Shown here in pieces: positions 53,522 through 55,511 of a DNA stretch of 55,511 bases. This DNA comes from Deltaproteobacteria bacterium. Its GTDB lineage: Bacteria > Desulfobacterota > Desulfobaccia > Desulfobaccales > Desulfobaccaceae. Position 1 is the first letter of the stretch. Each line of letters begins with the position of its first letter. Where the stretch lies: the NCBI GenBank assembly GCA_019309545.1, contig JAFDGA010000025.1, positions 1 through 55,511 of the forward strand, written 5' to 3'. Below the pieces are notes generated by a model, which was not told where the DNA came from, made no database searches, and was given only the letters and a program-made list of their open reading frames with translations. Made by a program: the position numbers and the translations under genes.

Positions 53522-54286
53522 ATGATGAAGAGAATCGTGCTGACCTTTATCATGGCCCTGATCTTGATCTTTCCGATGAGCTCCCACGCTCATATGTTCT
53601 GGCTGCTAACCGATAATGATACCCCCATGGTGAACGAGCCCGTCCAGGTGGAGATCGGCTTCGGTCACAAATTCCCCAAGGATGAAGAGATCAAGGCGGA
53701 GCGCTTGGGTGCAATCAAGGCTGTGGCCCCGGATGGCCAGGAGTTGGCCCTGAAAAAAATCTCCACCACCCGGTATGAATTGGTGCCGCCGGCAGCCGGT
53801 GTCTATGTGATTTCGGCCCAGATGGTCCCGGGGTTCGTCACCCGTACTCCTCAGGGGATGAAGATGCAAACCAAGAAGGGGGTTCCAGATGCCAACTACT
53901 GCTTTCGGTTTGACATGGCCGCCAAGACTCTCATCACTGTGGGCGGTAAGAAACAGGGGGCTGACCACCGGGCCCAGAGCACCCTGGAAATTATGCCGCT
54001 CAAAGACCCCATGGCCCTGAAAATCGGGGATACGTTGCCGGTAAGGGTGATATTTCAGGGAAGGCCCCTGATCGGCGCGGAACTAGAATTCACTCACGAG
54101 GGGTGGGCTGACCCCCAGAAACCTTTCGCTACTCTGGGCAAGACCAACGACCAGGGTGAAATCCAGGTTAAAGTAGACCAAGCGGGGTGGTGGTTCCTGA
54201 CCGCCTCTCACAAAACCCCCTATGCGCAACCGGAGGAGTGTGATGATAATTTTTACCGCGCCAGCCTTACCTGGCAGGTCCGATAA
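53522..54286 (+). CDS. Exported DUF4198 protein (metal-uptake-associated family)
   Basis: DUF4198 proteins are periplasmic beta-sandwich proteins, often encoded beside nickel or cobalt uptake genes. The 254-residue protein has a signal peptide ending SSHA; predicted cleavage before HMFWL gives a mature protein with histidine at its N-terminus, a feature that can bind metal. Further His residues are in FGHKFP, DHRAQST and FTHEGW. GGAGAG precedes ATG (a second ATG three bases on would do as well). It is 54 bp after the second methylase-fold gene and 3 bp before the permease gene, so the genes probably act together. Confidence 0.85.
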   Translation: MMKRIVLTFIMALILIFPMSSHAHMFWLLTDNDTPMVNEPVQVEIGFGHKFPKDEEIKAERLGAIKAVAPDGQELALKKISTTRYELVPPAAGVYVISAQMVPGFVTRTPQGMKMQTKKGVPDANYCFRFDMAAKTLITVGGKKQGADHRAQSTLEIMPLKDPMALKIGDTLPVRVIFQGRPLIGAELEFTHEGWADPQKPFATLGKTNDQGEIQVKVDQAGWWFLTASHKTPYAQPEECDDNFYRASLTWQVR

Positions 54287-54289
54287 GCA

Positions 54290-55511
54290 ATGAACGACGT
54301 TGCCCCCGCCGGTGCCCGGCAACTCTCGGAGCCAAAAAGCCCGCGCCACCAACTCGGTCTATTCTCCGCCGTCATCCTGGTGGTCGCTAATATGGTGGGC
54401 ACCGGCATCTTCACCACCTCAGGCTTCATTATTCAGGAATTACAGAACCCCTGGGCCATGCTGTTCTGCTGGGCTTTAGGGGGGCTATTCGCCCTGACCG
54501 GCGCCCTCTGCTATGGCGAACTGGGAGCCCGGTTTCCCCGCGCCGGGGGGGAATATGTCTTTCTGCGGGAGAGTTTCGGCGAACCCTTGGCATTTTTGTC
54601 CGGCTGGGTATCACTGTTGGTGGGCTTCTCGGCTCCGATTGCGGCGGCGGCCATGGCCTTTGCGGTTTATTTCCTGGGGAGCGCCGGCCTTGGCCTGAAC
54701 TCCGGTTTTACGTGGACCGTTCAGGGGCTGACGGTGCTGACCCTCTCCCCCGTCACCCTGTTGGCCTCGGGGGTAATCCTGGCCTTTTCCTTTATCCACC
54801 GCCACAGCCTGTTCTTGGGCAGCCACATCCAGAACCTGCTTACCCTGTTTAAAGTTGTCCTCATCCTGGCCTTGGTCTTTTTGGGACTAGCCTGGGGTGC
54901 GGGGTCGGCGTCCCACTTTGGTGCCCTGCCGCCACTTAGGGTCTTTTTTTCCGGTCAGTTTGCTACTTCGCTGATTTTTATCACCTTTGCCTACAGCGGC
55001 TGGAATGCCGCGGCCTACATGGGAAGCGAAATTTCCCGCCCCACCCGGAACATTCCCCTGGCTCTGGCCCTGGGCACCCTCTTGGTCACCATTCTTTACC
55101 TGCTACTCAATATGACGTTTGTTTACGGGCTCTCCGCCCAGGAGATGAGCGGGGTTCTGGAGGTAGGGGAAAAGGCCGCCCTGGCCCTTTTCGGGCCCGA
55201 GGTAAGCCGGGGCTTCGCCGGAGCCATTGCCTTGAGTCTGCTCTCCCTGATCAGCGCCATGATGATGACCGGCCCCCGAATCTATCAGGCCATGGCGGGT
55301 GATGGTTTGTTCTTTACCGCCTTCGGCAGATTAAGGGGCGGCTCCGGCCCCCCGGGCAACGCCATCCTGCTGCAGGCCGGACTGGCGCTGGTCATGGTGT
55401 TCACCGCCTCTTTCGAGAACCTGTTGATCTTTATCGGCTTTACCCTATCGTTGTTTTCTCTGATCACTGTGGTGGGGCTCATGGTATTGCGTCACCGGCA
55501 ACCAGCCCCGG
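54290..55511 (+). CDS. APC-family amino acid permease (3' end outside window)
   Basis: The open frame continues past the right edge, giving about 407 residues of a polytopic membrane protein. It opens with a short cytoplasmic segment and then SAVILVVANMVGTGIFTTSGF, the helix-1 motif of APC transporters, followed by about ten more hydrophobic spans, with FITFAYSGWNAAAYMGSEI matching the helix-6 region and RIYQAMAGDGLFF typical of the family. The substrate is not fixed; it could be an amino acid or polyamine. ATG lies 3 bp after the DUF4198 stop, so it belongs to the same transcript, but a role in metal or tetrapyrrole uptake is not implied by its family. Confidence 0.88.
   Translation, partial: MNDVAPAGARQLSEPKSPRHQLGLFSAVILVVANMVGTGIFTTSGFIIQELQNPWAMLFCWALGGLFALTGALCYGELGARFPRAGGEYVFLRESFGEPLAFLSGWVSLLVGFSAPIAAAAMAFAVYFLGSAGLGLNSGFTWTVQGLTVLTLSPVTLLASGVILAFSFIHRHSLFLGSHIQNLLTLFKVVLILALVFLGLAWGAGSASHFGALPPLRVFFSGQFATSLIFITFAYSGWNAAAYMGSEISRPTRNIPLALALGTLLVTILYLLLNMTFVYGLSAQEMSGVLEVGEKAALALFGPEVSRGFAGAIALSLLSLISAMMMTGPRIYQAMAGDGLFFTAFGRLRGGSGPPGNAILLQAGLALVMVFTASFENLLIFIGFTLSLFSLITVVGLMVLRHRQPAP

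Overview
The window looks like a stretch of chromosome from an anaerobic deltaproteobacterium (Desulfobacterota, possibly near the Syntrophobacterales/Desulfobacca group). This is inference from gene content and style: moderately high GC with Shine-Dalgarno sites, a CarD regulator, Rho, the MEP isoprenoid pathway, a YacL-like PIN/TRAM protein, an S-adenosylhomocysteinase methionine cycle, a split biotin carboxylase/OadA-like pair, and a UPF0182 protein. Most of it is ordinary housekeeping sequence with a few accessory islands.

Layout. 1-432: the end of a tyrosine integrase, 4 bp from the 3' end of a tRNA-Arg gene, marks the edge of an integrated element lying to the left. 638-6823 (minus): purF and carB behind a strong promoter, then a PfkB sugar/nucleoside kinase and a small unknown protein. 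6919-7075: tRNA-Val with its own promoter and terminator. 7356-8951: a PAS plus histidine-acceptor protein without an ATPase domain, and a metallo-beta-lactamase-fold hydrolase. 9278-14299 (minus): rho with a long leader, coaE-rluD-PIN/TRAM, and carD. 14434-27601 (plus): xseA-xseB-ispA-dxs, then panC-panD behind an attenuator-like leader, metK, ahcY, a YkgJ protein, phosphoglucomutase, a site-2 protease, a small XRE regulator and ispG. 27670-33828: two AT-richer lipoproteins, a biotin carboxylase with a degenerate OadA-like partner, a MEMO protein and a TPR lipoprotein. 34460-41255 (minus): hisI-hisG, an orphan hydantoinase A subunit and a UPF0182 membrane protein. 41862-47752: a DUF192 protein with a nucleoside-recognition membrane protein, then a fused beta-phosphoglucomutase/trehalose-phosphatase with a GH65 phosphorylase, which together would route trehalose-6-phosphate to glucose and glucose-6-phosphate. 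48019-48955: a decayed TPR gene carrying a palindromic repeat.

The most unusual part is 49018-54286. Two paralogous proteins with the full tetrapyrrole (corrin/porphyrin) methylase fold both carry N-terminal signal peptides, so they should leave the cytoplasm, where their usual cofactor S-adenosylmethionine is made. They flank a TonB-dependent receptor and are followed by an exported DUF4198 protein whose predicted mature N-terminus is histidine. I infer a tetrapyrrole-, corrinoid- or metal-acquisition system in which a methylase fold has become an extracytoplasmic binding protein. The receptor reading frame contains one in-frame TGA followed at bacterial-SECIS spacing by a 7-bp hairpin with a GGUGC loop, so it is either a recent nonsense mutation or a selenocysteine codon. 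Both the first methylase gene and the receptor are preceded by strongly structured leaders, the second with a geometrically possible H-type pseudoknot.

All assignments come from reading the sequence. No database search or folding program was run.
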